A stretch of 64,000 nucleotides of DNA from Rhodocyclaceae bacterium (GTDB lineage: Bacteria > Pseudomonadota > Gammaproteobacteria > Burkholderiales > Rhodocyclaceae). This document shows, one piece after another, positions 1 through 8,833 of the stretch. The stretch lies in assembly GCA_019455325.1 (NCBI GenBank), contig JACFMQ010000002.1, positions 62,001 to 126,000 of the forward strand. The letters run 5' to 3'. Positions within the stretch are counted from its first letter, which is position 1. Every line of letters begins with the position of its first letter. The position numbers and the translations under genes were made by a program. Below the pieces are notes generated by a model, which saw nothing but the letters and a program-made list of their open reading frames with translations, was not told the origin of the DNA and searched no databases.

Positions 1-692
1 GAGGCGCCGAGCTCCATCCGTTCCTTGTAGGCGTACAGATTGGAGAACAGCGTGTTGGCGGTGTGCATGACGCCCTTCGGCTCGCCCGTGGTGCCGGAGG
101 TGTACATCAGCAGCATCACGTCGTCCGGCGCGATCGGCTCGGCCGCCAGCGGCGGCGTTTCGTCATCCATCAGCAGGGCCGCAAAGCTGTCCGGACCGGA
201 ACCGTCGACGACGATCAACTGCTTGAGATGCGGCAGCTTGTCGAGCATGCCGCGCGCCATGCCCTCGTAGTCGAAGCCGCGGTAGCAGCGGGGTACGACG
301 AAGACCTTCGACTCGCCGAAATTGAGCATGAAACTGAGCTCGCGCTGGCGGAATATCGGCATCACCGGGTTGGAAACGGCGCCGATCCTGGCGCAGGCCA
401 GCACCAGAACGACGAACTCCCACCAGTTGGGCAACTGGTAGCTGACGACGTCGCCGCGACCGACGCCGAGCCTGACCAGGCCACGGGCGGCGCGATCGAC
501 CCGCCGATGCAGTTCGCCGTAACTCAGGCGCAGAACCTCCGGCTCACCCTCCCGGTAGGCGACGATCGCGGTTTTTTCCGGGCAATCGCGCAATGCCCGC
601 TGAAAATGGTCAAGGATGGTTTCGTCGCGCCAGAAGCCGCGCTCCTTCATCTCGCCGGCGCGGGAGGCGAGCAGTACGGGGTCGAAATTCAT
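1..692 (-). CDS. aliA: Acyl-CoA ligase, AMP-binding family (cyclohexanecarboxylate-CoA ligase-like), 3' end outside window
   Basis: This is the N-terminal ~230 residues of an ATP-dependent acyl-CoA synthetase; the rest lies beyond base 1. The protein begins MNFDPVLLASRAGEMKERGF. The AMP-binding P-loop MYTSGTTGEPKG is visible at about residues 194-206, preceded by the usual adenylation-domain text (SYQLPNWWEF, NPVMPIF). Such enzymes activate a carboxylic acid with CoA. The nearby BadR-, BadH- and BadI-like genes make cyclohexanecarboxylate or a similar alicyclic acid the probable substrate, with AliA of Rhodopseudomonas palustris as the model. The start at 692 lies 9 bases after the stop of the substrate-binding protein gene on the same strand. 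Ligase assignment is firm; substrate is inferred. Confidence 0.8.
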   Translation of the reverse strand, partial: MNFDPVLLASRAGEMKERGFWRDETILDHFQRALRDCPEKTAIVAYREGEPEVLRLSYGELHRRVDRAARGLVRLGVGRGDVVSYQLPNWWEFVVLVLACARIGAVSNPVMPIFRQRELSFMLNFGESKVFVVPRCYRGFDYEGMARGMLDKLPHLKQLIVVDGSGPDSFAALLMDDETPPLAAEPIAPDDVMLLMYTSGTTGEPKGVMHTANTLFSNLYAYKERMELGA

Positions 693-701
693 CGCGCCCC
701 C

Positions 702-1973
702 CTACTTCCGGACCAGCCGGCACTTCGATTCAGCCAGCGGCAGCGCGGCATCCTCGGCGGGAATCACGGCCTTGACGTGGTAGTAGTCCCAAGGCTCCTT
801 CGATTCCGACGGTTTCTTGACCTCGAGCAGCAGCATGTCGTGGGCGAATTTTCCGTCGGCGCGGACATGGCCCTTGAACAGGTCGTCCTCGATGGGGTTC
901 GCCTTGAGCCATTGCATGACCGCCGTGCCTTCGTCGCTGCCGGTCTTGTCGACTGCCCGCAGATAGTTGAGCACCGAGGAATAGACGCCGGCGTGCGCCA
1001 TGCTCGGCATCTTTTTCGCCTTGTCGAAGAAGCGACGCGCCCAGGCGCGGGTCTTGTCGTTGCGGTTCCAGTAGAAGCCTTCGGTCAGGGTCAATCCCTG
1101 CGCGGTTTGCAGGCCGAGCGCGTGGATGTCGTTGATGAACAGGACGATGGGCGCCAGGATCTGTTTCGAGCCGGTGATGCCGAATTCGGCGGCCTGCTTG
1201 ATCGCGGTGATCGTGTCCTGGCCGCCGTTGGCGAGCGCGATGACGTCGGCCCTGGAGGCCTGGGCGCTGATCAGGTAGGACGAAAAGTCGGCGTTCGGAA
1301 ACGGGTGCCTCGACACGCCGACGACCTGACCGCCGCTGGCCTTCACCACCGCGCTGGCGTCGTTCATCATCGCCGTGCCGGCGGCATAGTCGGCGGTGAT
1401 GAAATACCAGTTCTTCCTGCCCGAGCCGACGATGGCCCGGGCGCTCCCGGAAGCCAGGCCGTAGGAGTCGTAGACCCAGTGCACGGCGTTCGGGCTGCAG
1501 CGCTCGTTGGTGATGACCTGGGCGGCCGAGCCGGAAACCAGCGCGACCTTGTTCTTCTGCTCGGCGACGTCCATGACGGCCAGCGCGACGTTGGTCGTCA
1601 CCAGTTCGGTGATGACGTCCACCTTGTCGCGGTCGAACCAGCTACGCGCCCGCTCGGCGCCGATGTCGGCCTTGTTCTGGTGGTCGGCGCTGACCAGCTC
1701 GATCTTCCTGCCGGCCACCGTGCCATCCCGCGAGAAATCCTCGATGGCCATGCGCGCGGCGATGACGGCCCCCTGCCCCGTAAAGTCCGAGTAGGTACCG
1801 GACATGTCCGTGAGCACGCCGATCTTGACGATATCGTCGCTGATCCGGCCCTGGGCATGGGCGCCGCCCGCAAGCAGGCAGGCCAGAAGCAGCGGGGCGA
1901 ACATTTTTCCGGATCGGCGGAATGGCCGGTGGGTCCTTGCCGTCTGTCGCGCCGTGGTCGAATTCTTGTGCAT
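702..1973 (-). CDS. ABC transporter periplasmic substrate-binding protein, branched-chain amino acid type (Peripla_BP_6)
   Basis: A 423-residue secreted binding protein. An upstream in-frame ATG exists at 2051, but GGAGGA six bases before the ATG at 1973 fixes the start there. The N-terminus is basic, followed by the hydrophobic stretch MFAPLLLACLLAGGAHA and then DDIVKIGVLTDMSG, the typical opening of type I periplasmic binding proteins of the HAAT/LivK family. The matching ATPases and permeases lie at 8.0-11.4 kb on the other strand, so it probably delivers the aromatic or alicyclic acid degraded by this cluster. Ligand identity cannot be read from the sequence. Confidence 0.9.
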   Translation of the reverse strand: MHKNSTTARQTARTHRPFRRSGKMFAPLLLACLLAGGAHAQGRISDDIVKIGVLTDMSGTYSDFTGQGAVIAARMAIEDFSRDGTVAGRKIELVSADHQNKADIGAERARSWFDRDKVDVITELVTTNVALAVMDVAEQKNKVALVSGSAAQVITNERCSPNAVHWVYDSYGLASGSARAIVGSGRKNWYFITADYAAGTAMMNDASAVVKASGGQVVGVSRHPFPNADFSSYLISAQASRADVIALANGGQDTITAIKQAAEFGITGSKQILAPIVLFINDIHALGLQTAQGLTLTEGFYWNRNDKTRAWARRFFDKAKKMPSMAHAGVYSSVLNYLRAVDKTGSDEGTAVMQWLKANPIEDDLFKGHVRADGKFAHDMLLLEVKKPSESKEPWDYYHVKAVIPAEDAALPLAESKCRLVRK

Positions 1974-2259
1974 GTCTTCCTCCTTGTGTTTGGTGTTCGG
2001 TGAGGTATCCCACCTGTCGAGGAAAGTAATACCCAGCGCCTTATAAGTCAATATATTTACCTAAAATGCAGCAATCTGGCGGCGCTCGATTGTGCATCGC
2101 ACAACAAATAATTCACTATCTACATGATTAACAAATATTAATCACATATTCCTCACGCTCCGCCAAACGGCTCGTTACGCCTATCATGTAAATATGTTGA
2201 CAGAAAGATCGAGGCATTCCTAGAATCCACTCCATCCCAAACGGCAGCGGAGGAGCGGC
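1974..2259. promoter_or_regulatory. Divergent AT-rich control region with two inverted repeats
   Basis: This 286-base gap separates the divergently transcribed binding-protein and acyl-CoA dehydrogenase genes and is strikingly AT-rich against its surroundings. It holds TTGTGC-atc-GCACAA (2090-2104) and TGATTAA-caaata-TTAATCA (2125-2144), both perfect inverted repeats that look like operators. The MarR-family regulator encoded at 3405-3875 or a regulator outside the window could bind them. No FNR-type TTGAT-N4-ATCAA box is present here. Confidence 0.6.
2197..2226 (+). promoter_or_regulatory. Sigma-70 promoter for the acyl-CoA dehydrogenase gene
   Basis: A perfect -35 TTGACA (2197-2202) and a -10 TAGAAT (2221-2226) are separated by 18 bases and followed 33 bases later by the ATG at 2260 with a GGAGGAG ribosome-binding site. 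The near-consensus match suggests that repression, not weak recognition, sets expression. Confidence 0.65.
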
Positions 2260-3408
2260 ATGGAATTCGGTCTCAGTCCGGACCAGGAGGCACTGGTCGA
2301 AAGTGCGGCGCGGTTCGCCAGGAATCGCCTGGCACCGGGTTACAGGGCGCGGGAGCAGGCACAATGCATCGAGCGCGACCTGGTCGGCGAAATGGGCGAG
2401 ATGGGTCTGCTCGGCGTCGAACTGGCGGAAGCGCACGGCGGCCTCGGCCTCGATTGCGTGACCAGCGGTCTGCTGCTCGAGCAGATCGCCTACGGCGACT
2501 TCAACGTGGCCTACGTCAACCTGCTGGCGTCCCTGTGCGGCCAGATCGTCGCCACGCACGGACGTTCGACGCAGGCGGAGGAATGGCTGCGCAAGGTCGT
2601 CGCCGGCCAGAAGACCATCGCCATCGCCCTGACCGAGCCGGGCGCCGGCTCCGACGCCGCCCGCCTCAATCTGAAGGCGGCGCGCGTCGGCGACGATTTC
2701 CTCCTGAGCGGCGAAAAAACCTCGATCTCGCTGGCGACCCAGGCCGACGTCGCCGTGGTTTTCGCGCGCACCGGCGAGGAATCCGAGCGGGCCCGCGGCA
2801 TCAGCGCCTTCCTCGTGCCGATGGATCTGCCGGGAATCACCCGGACGACCTTCGACGATATCGGCACCCGACCCGTCGGCCGCGGCTCGATCTTCTTCGA
2901 CGGGGTCCGCGTTCCCTCGGACATGATGCTCGGCGACGAAGGCCGGGGTTTCGTCCAGGTCATGCAGGGCTTCGACTACAGCCGCGCGCTGATCGGCCTG
3001 CAATGCATGGGCGCCGCCCGCGCCTCGCTCGACGAAACCTGGCGCTACGTTCAGGAGCGCGAAGCCTTCGGCAAGCCGATCGGAGAGTTTCAGGGCGTCA
3101 CTTTTCCCCTGGCCGAAGCCGAGACCATGTACGAGGCCTGCCGCGCACTCTGCCTGAAGACGCTATGGCTGAAGGATCGCGGCCTGCCGCACACCGCCGA
3201 GGCGGCGATGTGCAAGTGGTGGGGACCGAAACTGGCCTGCGAAATCATCCATCAGTGCCTGCTGACGCACGGCCACGGCGGCTACGGCGCCGACTACCAC
3301 TTCGGCCAGCGCTACCGCGACGTGATGGGGCTGCAGATCGGCGACGGCACGGCGAACATCATGAAGATGATCATCGGCCGCGAAAAGATCGCCGCGCACC
3401 GGGTCTAG
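2260..3408 (+). CDS. Acyl-CoA dehydrogenase with Asp in place of the usual catalytic Glu
   Basis: A 382-residue FAD-dependent acyl-CoA dehydrogenase of normal length. TEPGAGSD near residue 126 is the FAD/substrate loop. Where most family members have YEGT with a catalytic Glu, this protein reads IGDGTANIM, placing Asp362 at that position. Within a BadH/BadI cluster it may oxidise cyclohexanecarboxyl-CoA or its ring-unsaturated product (AliB/BadJ role), or pimeloyl-CoA. Its TAG stop shares the palindrome CTAG with the convergent regulator gene. The start has GGAGGAG six bases upstream and a strong promoter. Family firm; substrate uncertain. Confidence 0.9.
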   Translation: MEFGLSPDQEALVESAARFARNRLAPGYRAREQAQCIERDLVGEMGEMGLLGVELAEAHGGLGLDCVTSGLLLEQIAYGDFNVAYVNLLASLCGQIVATHGRSTQAEEWLRKVVAGQKTIAIALTEPGAGSDAARLNLKAARVGDDFLLSGEKTSISLATQADVAVVFARTGEESERARGISAFLVPMDLPGITRTTFDDIGTRPVGRGSIFFDGVRVPSDMMLGDEGRGFVQVMQGFDYSRALIGLQCMGAARASLDETWRYVQEREAFGKPIGEFQGVTFPLAEAETMYEACRALCLKTLWLKDRGLPHTAEAAMCKWWGPKLACEIIHQCLLTHGHGGYGADYHFGQRYRDVMGLQIGDGTANIMKMIIGREKIAAHRV

Positions 3409-3875
3409 AGCTTGGCCATGTTGCGCTGCAAGAGGCTGATGTAATGGATGAACGACAGGCGATCGTCGAAGGAGAAGCCTTTCAGGGCTTCGCCGTAAAA
3501 CCTGTGGATCGGCTCCTGCAGCGCGTTCCACAGTTCCTCTCCGGCCGGGGTCAGGCGGATCTTGCGCGAGCGCCGGTCTTCGGTGCCGGTGTGCCTCTCG
3601 ATGATGCCGTCGCGCTCCAGGCGCGTCAGCACGCCGGTCAGGTTCTGCCGGCTGACCAGCAGGAAGCGGGAGAGATCGCTGACGCTCATGCCGTCGGCCG
3701 CCTGCGGCCGCGACAGCGCTCCCATGACCGACCACTGCTGGGTGGTGACGCCGAATTGCTCGAGCGCCTGCGTGCCCTTGGTGTGCAGCGTGTTGGTCGC
3801 CTGGAAGAGACGGAAGAACAGGCGGTTGGCGATTTCCATCGAGGCCAGGTTCTTTTCGGTGCGCAGGTCGGTCAT
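3405..3875 (-). CDS. badR: MarR-family transcriptional regulator (BadR-like)
   Basis: A 156-residue MarR-type winged-helix repressor. The recognition region is VSDLSRFLLVSRQNLTGVLT (about residues 75-94), followed by the wing sequence HTGTEDRRSRKIRLTPAGEE. The start at 3875 (MTDLRTEKNL) is preferred over the longer frame to 3962, which would cover the whole promoter gap. It lies between the acyl-CoA dehydrogenase and BadH genes. In R. palustris, BadR controls the aliAB-badHI operon for cyclohexanecarboxylate degradation. The MarR family is certain; equivalence to BadR rests on context. Confidence 0.8.
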   Translation of the reverse strand: MTDLRTEKNLASMEIANRLFFRLFQATNTLHTKGTQALEQFGVTTQQWSVMGALSRPQAADGMSVSDLSRFLLVSRQNLTGVLTRLERDGIIERHTGTEDRRSRKIRLTPAGEELWNALQEPIHRFYGEALKGFSFDDRLSFIHYISLLQRNMAKL

Positions 3876-3979
3876 CTGAAATTTCCGCGTTTCGCTACGG
3901 AGGCGTATTGGAACGCAAAAGCGGGAGCGTCGGCAATGGCTCCCCGGAATACAGTCATTCACAAGCCAGGAGAAGACAT
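3876..3979. promoter_or_regulatory. badR/badH divergent promoter region with inverted repeat
   Basis: The 104-base gap between the divergent regulator and dehydrogenase genes must hold both promoters. GGGAGC (3923-3928) and GCTCCC (3939-3944) form a perfect inverted repeat about 36 bases before the badH start and could be an operator. No convincing -35/-10 pair was found by eye. CAGGAGAAG just before 3980 is the badH ribosome-binding site. Confidence 0.4.
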
Positions 3980-4747
3980 ATGAAGGGAATCAAGGGAAAA
4001 GTCGTGATCGTGACCGGCGGCGCCGGCGGCATCGGGGCGGCCATCTGCCGCCGGTTCGCCGAGGCGGGCGCGAAGGTCGCGGTATTCGACCTCGACGGCG
4101 AGGCGGCGGCAGCCGTCGCCGCCGGCATCAACGCCCAGGGCGGCGAAGCGGCGGCCTTCGCCATGGATCTGACCCGCCAGGAAGCGGTGCTTGCCGCCGT
4201 CGCCGCAGCCGAGAAACGGCTCGGCCCGATCGACGTGCTGGTCAACAACGCCGGCTGGGACAAGGCGGCCCCTTTCCTGAAAACCGACAAGGCGCTGTGG
4301 GAAAAGATCGTCGCGGTCAATCTCTACGGCGCGCTCTACATGCACCACGCGGTATTGCCGGGTATGGCCGAGCGCGGCGCCGGCCGGGTCGTCAACATCG
4401 CCTCCGACGCCGCCCGCGTCGGCTCTTCGGGCGAGGCGGTCTATGCTTTCTGCAAGGGCGGTCTGGTGTCCTTCTCGAAGACGATCGCCCGCGAGCTGGC
4501 GCGCAAGCAGATCGGCATCAACATCGTCTGCCCGGGACCGACCGACACCGCGCTGTTCCGCGATTTCGCCGGCGAAGGCGAGCCGGGCGAAAAGCTCAAG
4601 AGCGCACTGACCAAGGCCATCCCCTTCGGCCGTCTCGGCCAGCCGGAAGACCTGCCGGGCATCGTCGTCTTTCTCGCCAGCGACGAGGCCGCCTTCATCA
4701 CCGGCCAGATCATCAGCGTCTCCGGCGGCCTGACGATGGCCGGCTGA
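3980..4747 (+). CDS. badH: 2-hydroxycyclohexanecarboxyl-CoA dehydrogenase (SDR family)
   Basis: A 255-residue classical short-chain dehydrogenase. The NAD-binding motif TGGAGGIG is at residues 12-19, NNAG at 89-92, and the catalytic set is Ser142, Tyr155 and Lys159 (YAFCK). It should oxidise the ring hydroxyl of 2-hydroxycyclohexanecarboxyl-CoA to the ketone, just before hydrolytic ring opening by the next gene product. It is 36 bases upstream of badI, in the same order as in R. palustris. The ATG at 3980 is chosen because an AGGAGA site precedes it; the reading frame extends further upstream without such a signal. Confidence 0.85.
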   Translation: MKGIKGKVVIVTGGAGGIGAAICRRFAEAGAKVAVFDLDGEAAAAVAAGINAQGGEAAAFAMDLTRQEAVLAAVAAAEKRLGPIDVLVNNAGWDKAAPFLKTDKALWEKIVAVNLYGALYMHHAVLPGMAERGAGRVVNIASDAARVGSSGEAVYAFCKGGLVSFSKTIARELARKQIGINIVCPGPTDTALFRDFAGEGEPGEKLKSALTKAIPFGRLGQPEDLPGIVVFLASDEAAFITGQIISVSGGLTMAG

Positions 4748-4783
4748 GCGCCCACTTCACCAACCGAGGACAAGGAAATCACC

Positions 4784-5566
4784 ATGGAATACCAGGACAT
4801 TCTCTACACCAAGGCGGACGGCATCGCCACCGTCACCATCAACCGCCCGAAGCAGTTCAACGCCTTCCGCGCGCAAACCTGCGAGGAAATGATCCACGCC
4901 TTCAAGGATGCCGATTTCGACCGGTCGATCGGCGTCGTCGTGCTCACCGGCGCCGGCGAAAAGGCCTTCTGCACCGGCGGCGACCAGGGCACGCAGGACG
5001 GCGGCTACGGCGGGCGCGGCGTCATCGGCCTGCCGATCGAGGAAGTCCAGAGCGCCATCCGCGACATTTCCAAGCCGGTCATCGCCCGGGTCAACGGCTA
5101 CGCCATCGGCGGCGGCAACGTGCTGGTCACCATCTGCGACCTGGCCATCGCTTCCGACAACGCCCAGCTCGGTCAGGCCGGCCCGCGCGTCGGCTCGGTC
5201 GACCCCGGATTCGGCACCGCCCTGCTGGCGCGCGTGGTCGGGGAGAAGAAGGCCCGCGAGATCTGGTACCTGTGCCGTCGCTACACCGCCCAGGAGGCGC
5301 TGCAGATGGGCCTGGTCAACGTCGTCGTGCCGCAGGACCAGCTCGACGCCGAAGTGAAGAAGTGGTGCGACGAGATCGTCGAGAAAAGCCCGACCGCCAT
5401 CGCGCTGGCGAAGAAATCCTTCAACGTCGATACCGAGATGATCCGCGGCATGGGCGGCCTGGCGATGCACGCACTCAAGCTGTACTACGAAACCCCGGAA
5501 TCGGCCGAGGGCGGCAACGCCTTCCGCGAAAAGCGCAAGCCGGAATTCCGGGCGCACGTCCGCTGA
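4784..5566 (+). CDS. badI: 2-ketocyclohexanecarboxyl-CoA hydrolase (crotonase family)
   Basis: A 260-residue crotonase-fold protein related to MenB. Recognisable blocks are INRPKQFNAFRAQTCEE (about 19-35), FCTGGDQGT (65-73), YAIGGGNVL (about 106-114) and GSVDPGFGTALLARVVGEKK, all characteristic of BadI rather than of ordinary enoyl-CoA hydratases. BadI hydrolytically opens the 2-ketocyclohexane ring to give pimeloyl-CoA. It follows badH, and GcdH downstream handles the glutaryl-CoA formed from pimeloyl-CoA. A GGACAAGG-type site precedes the ATG. Confidence 0.9.
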   Translation: MEYQDILYTKADGIATVTINRPKQFNAFRAQTCEEMIHAFKDADFDRSIGVVVLTGAGEKAFCTGGDQGTQDGGYGGRGVIGLPIEEVQSAIRDISKPVIARVNGYAIGGGNVLVTICDLAIASDNAQLGQAGPRVGSVDPGFGTALLARVVGEKKAREIWYLCRRYTAQEALQMGLVNVVVPQDQLDAEVKKWCDEIVEKSPTAIALAKKSFNVDTEMIRGMGGLAMHALKLYYETPESAEGGNAFREKRKPEFRAHVR

Positions 5567-5579
5567 GACGGCCGACCGC

Positions 5580-5605
5580 GGGCGGGCCGCAGCGGCGGTC
5601 CGCCC
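5580..5605 (+). other. Intercistronic hairpin between badI and acyl-CoA dehydrogenase
   Basis: GGGCGGGCCGC and GCGGTCCGCCC can pair (11 base pairs with one G-U) around an AGCG loop. No T-run follows, so it is more likely an mRNA-stabilising or processing element than a terminator. Confidence 0.4.
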
Positions 5606-5638
5606 CGGCATGACAAAAAGAGACGGAGACATTCATTC

Positions 5639-6793
5639 ATGATCCGCGACCAGGAAACGCTGAACATCCTGCTTGACACCCTTTCCCGCTTCGTCCGGGA
5701 ACGCCTCGTTCCGCAGGAGGCGATCGTCGCCGAGACCGACGCGATTCCCGACGCCCTGGTCTCGGAAATGAAGGAACTGGGGCTGTTCGGGCTGTCCATT
5801 CCCGAGCAGTACGGCGGCATGGGCCTGAGCATGGAAGAGGAAGTGCTGGCGACCTTCGAGCTGACCCGGGCATCGCCGGCCTTCCGCTCCCTGTTCGCGA
5901 CCAACAACGGCATCGGCGCCCAGGGCATCGTGCTCGACGGCACGCCGGAACAGAAGGAAAGCTTCCTGCCGCGGCTGGCCAGCGGCGAGATCGTCGGCAG
6001 CTTCTGCCTGACCGAACCGGACAGCGGTTCCGACGCCGGCAGCCTGCGCACCACGGCGGTTCGCGACGGCGACAGCTACGTGTTGAACGGCACCAAGCGT
6101 TTCATCACCAATGCGCCGGAAGCCGGCCTGTACACGGTCATGGCCCGCACCGACGCCAAGCGGCCGGGCGCCGCCGGCGTCTCGGCCATCCTCGTCGAAC
6201 GCGGCGCGCCCGGCCTCGCGCTCGGTCCGATCGACCACAAGATGGGCCACAAGGGCGCGCACACCTGCGACGTGATCTTCGAGGACTGCCGCGTGCCGGT
6301 CGCCAATCTGATCGGCGGCCGCGAGGGGCTGGGCTTCAAGACAGCGATGAAGGTGCTCGACAAGGGCCGGCTGAACATCGCCGCCGCCAGCGTCGGCGCC
6401 GCCGAACGGATGCTCGCCGACGCCCTGCGCTACGCCTGCGAGCGCATCCAGTTCGGCAAGCCGATCGCCGAGTTCCAGTTGATCCAGGCCATGCTCGCCG
6501 ACAGCAAGGCGGAAATCTACGCCGCCCGCTCGATGGTCGTCGACGCCGCCCGCAGGCGCGATGCCGGCTTCGATATCGCGACCGAGGCATCCTGCGCCAA
6601 GCTCTTCGCCTCCGAGATGTGCGGTCGCGTCGCCGACCGCGCCGTGCAGATCTTCGGCGGCGCCGGCTACCTTGCCGAATACGGCATCGAACGCTTCTTC
6701 CGCGACGTCCGCCTGTTCCGCATCTACGAAGGCACGACGCAGATCCAGCAACTGGTCATCGCCCGCAACATGATCCGCGAGCAGGCCGCCTGA
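5639..6793 (+). CDS. Acyl-CoA dehydrogenase (AliB- or pimeloyl-CoA dehydrogenase-like)
   Basis: A 384-residue acyl-CoA dehydrogenase with canonical features: TEPDSGSD near 125, a tightly conserved FITNAPEAG segment, a C-terminal IFGGAGY block and IYEGTTQIQ with the catalytic Glu364. It lies between badI and gcdH on the same strand. Plausible substrates are cyclohexanecarboxyl-CoA (AliB role) and pimeloyl-CoA; the sequence alone does not decide between them. A GAGACGGAGAC site precedes the ATG. Confidence 0.9.
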   Translation: MIRDQETLNILLDTLSRFVRERLVPQEAIVAETDAIPDALVSEMKELGLFGLSIPEQYGGMGLSMEEEVLATFELTRASPAFRSLFATNNGIGAQGIVLDGTPEQKESFLPRLASGEIVGSFCLTEPDSGSDAGSLRTTAVRDGDSYVLNGTKRFITNAPEAGLYTVMARTDAKRPGAAGVSAILVERGAPGLALGPIDHKMGHKGAHTCDVIFEDCRVPVANLIGGREGLGFKTAMKVLDKGRLNIAAASVGAAERMLADALRYACERIQFGKPIAEFQLIQAMLADSKAEIYAARSMVVDAARRRDAGFDIATEASCAKLFASEMCGRVADRAVQIFGGAGYLAEYGIERFFRDVRLFRIYEGTTQIQQLVIARNMIREQAA

Positions 6794-6832
6794 CGCCCGC
6801 TCGCCACCTCACGCCACAGAAAGGAAAGCGAC

Positions 6833-8005
6833 ATGAATTTCAAATGGGACGACCCGCTGCTGCTGGATCGGCAGTTGACCGAGGACGAACGCATGATCCG
6901 CGACGCGGCGCAGGCCTATTGCCAGGACAAGCTGCTGCCGCGCGTCCAGTCGGCGTTTCGCAGCGAGAGCACCGACCCGGCGATCTTCCGCGAAATGGGC
7001 GAACTCGGCTTGCTCGGGCCGACCATTCCGGCCGAATACGGCGGCGCCGGCCTCAACTACGTCAGCTACGGCCTGATCGCCCGCGAGGTCGAACGCATCG
7101 ACTCCGGCTATCGCTCGATGATGAGCGTGCAGAGTTCGCTGGTGATGGTGCCGATCCACGCCTTCGGCACCGAGGCGCAGAAACGGAAATATCTGCCGAA
7201 ACTCGCCAGCGGCGAGATCGTCGGCTGCTTCGGCCTGACCGAGCCGAACCACGGCTCCGACCCCGGATCGATGATCACCCGCGCGCGCAAGGCGCCCGGC
7301 GGCTATTCGCTCTCCGGCGCCAAGACGTGGATCACCAACAGCCCGATCGCCGACGTGTTCGTCGTCTGGGCCAAGGACGACGAGGACCGGATTCGCGGCT
7401 TCGTGCTCGAAAAGGGCTGGCAGGGGCTTTCGGCGCCGGCGATCCACGGCAAGGTCGGCCTGCGCGCCTCGATCACCGGCGAGATCGTCATGGACGAGGT
7501 GTTCTGCCCGGAGGAAAACGCCTTCCCCGAGGTGCGTGGCCTGAAGGGGCCGTTCACCTGTCTCAACTCGGCGCGCTACGGCATCGCCTGGGGCGCGCTC
7601 GGCGCCGCCGAGGACTGCTGGCACCGCGCCCGCCAGTACGTGCTCGACCGCCAGCAGTTCGGCCGGCCGCTCGCCGCCAACCAGTTGATCCAGAAGAAGC
7701 TCGCCGACATGCAGACCGAGATCACCCTCGGCCTGCAAGGCTGTCTGCGCCTCGGCCGCATGAAGGACGAAGGGATCGCTGCGGTCGAGATCACCTCGAT
7801 CATGAAGCGCAACAGTTGCGGCAAGTCGCTCGACATCGCCCGCATGGCGCGCGACATGATGGGCGGCAACGGCATCTCGGACGAGTACGGCGTCGCCCGC
7901 CACCTGGTCAACCTGGAAGTGGTCAACACCTACGAGGGGACGCACGACGTTCATGCGCTGATCCTCGGTCGGGCGCAGACCGGCATCGCCGCCTTCGCCA
8001 ATTGA
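6833..8005 (+). CDS. gcdH: Glutaryl-CoA dehydrogenase
   Basis: A 390-residue oxidising, decarboxylating acyl-CoA dehydrogenase that converts glutaryl-CoA to crotonyl-CoA. Family hallmarks are [17 protein letters not shown] at the N-terminus, [26 protein letters not shown] and [15 protein letters not shown] with the catalytic Glu368. The position downstream of badHI fits the route cyclohexanecarboxyl-CoA to pimeloyl-CoA to glutaryl-CoA to crotonyl-CoA. AGAAAGGAAAG precedes the ATG. Confidence 0.95.
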   Translation: MNFKWDDPLLLDRQLTEDERMIRDAAQAYCQDKLLPRVQSAFRSESTDPAIFREMGELGLLGPTIPAEYGGAGLNYVSYGLIAREVERIDSGYRSMMSVQSSLVMVPIHAFGTEAQKRKYLPKLASGEIVGCFGLTEPNHGSDPGSMITRARKAPGGYSLSGAKTWITNSPIADVFVVWAKDDEDRIRGFVLEKGWQGLSAPAIHGKVGLRASITGEIVMDEVFCPEENAFPEVRGLKGPFTCLNSARYGIAWGALGAAEDCWHRARQYVLDRQQFGRPLAANQLIQKKLADMQTEITLGLQGCLRLGRMKDEGIAAVEITSIMKRNSCGKSLDIARMARDMMGGNGISDEYGVARHLVNLEVVNTYEGTHDVHALILGRAQTGIAAFAN

Positions 8006-8030
8006 GCGCAGGCCGCCGAGAGGGCAAGAC

Positions 8031-8831
8031 ATGACGGAACAGACGACGACCGGGGCGCCGCCCGGCGACTACATTCTGGAAACCCGCGGGCTGGTCCGCG
8101 AATTCGCCGGCTTCGTTGCCGTAAACGAGGTCGACCTGAAGGTTCGCCGCGGCCAGATCCACGCCCTGATCGGTCCGAACGGCGCCGGCAAGACCACCTG
8201 CTTCAACCTGCTGACCAAGTTCCTCGAACCGACGCGCGGCCGGATCGTCTTCAACGGCACGGACATCACGGCGCAAACGCCGCAGGCGGTCGCGCGCTGC
8301 GGCCTCGTCCGCTCCTTTCAGATCTCCGCCGTCTTTCCGCATCTCAGCGTGCTCGAGAACGTGCGCATCCCGCTGCAGCGCAGGCTCGGCAACAGCTTCC
8401 ATTTCTGGCGCTCCGCGCGCTGCCTGGGAAACCTCGACGCGCGGGCGATGGAACTGCTCGACGCCGTCGGGCTGGCGTCCTACGCGCAAATGATCGCCGT
8501 CGAGCTGCCCTACGGACGCAAGCGGGCGCTCGAGATCGCCACGACGCTGGCGCTCGATCCGGAGCTGATGCTGCTCGACGAGCCGACCCAGGGCATGGGC
8601 CACGAGGACGTCGACCGCGTCATGCGGCTGATCAAGGAGGTCGCGGCCCGGCGCACCGTCCTCATGGTCGAGCACAACATGAAGGTGGTCGCGGGAATCT
8701 GCGACACCATCACCGTGCTGGCGCGCGGGGCGGTGCTCGCCGAGGGCGACTATGCCGCGGTTGCCGCCGATCCGGCGGTGATCGAGGCCTACATGGGCAG
8801 CACGGCTGCCGAACCGGCGGGAGCGCACTGA
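8031..8831 (+). CDS. livG: ABC transporter ATP-binding protein, LivG type
   Basis: A 266-residue ATPase of the branched-chain amino acid (HAAT) transporter family. Walker A is GPNGAGKTT (about residues 48-56), Walker B is LMLLDEPTQGM, and the signature is the LivG-type degenerate LPYGRKRALEIA. The C-terminal helix ends in EAYMGS, also typical of LivG. It overlaps nothing and starts 26 bases after gcdH. With the next three genes and the binding protein at 0.7-2.0 kb it forms one importer, probably for the carboxylic acid degraded here and not for leucine. Confidence 0.9.
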   Translation: MTEQTTTGAPPGDYILETRGLVREFAGFVAVNEVDLKVRRGQIHALIGPNGAGKTTCFNLLTKFLEPTRGRIVFNGTDITAQTPQAVARCGLVRSFQISAVFPHLSVLENVRIPLQRRLGNSFHFWRSARCLGNLDARAMELLDAVGLASYAQMIAVELPYGRKRALEIATTLALDPELMLLDEPTQGMGHEDVDRVMRLIKEVAARRTVLMVEHNMKVVAGICDTITVLARGAVLAEGDYAAVAADPAVIEAYMGSTAAEPAGAH

Positions 8832-8833
8832 CC

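Noticed and set aside
63-2003. Long plus-strand open frame (646 codons) opposite the ligase and binding-protein genes
   Set aside because: It reads antisense to two well-recognised genes; its translation is low-complexity and typical of high-G+C shadow frames.
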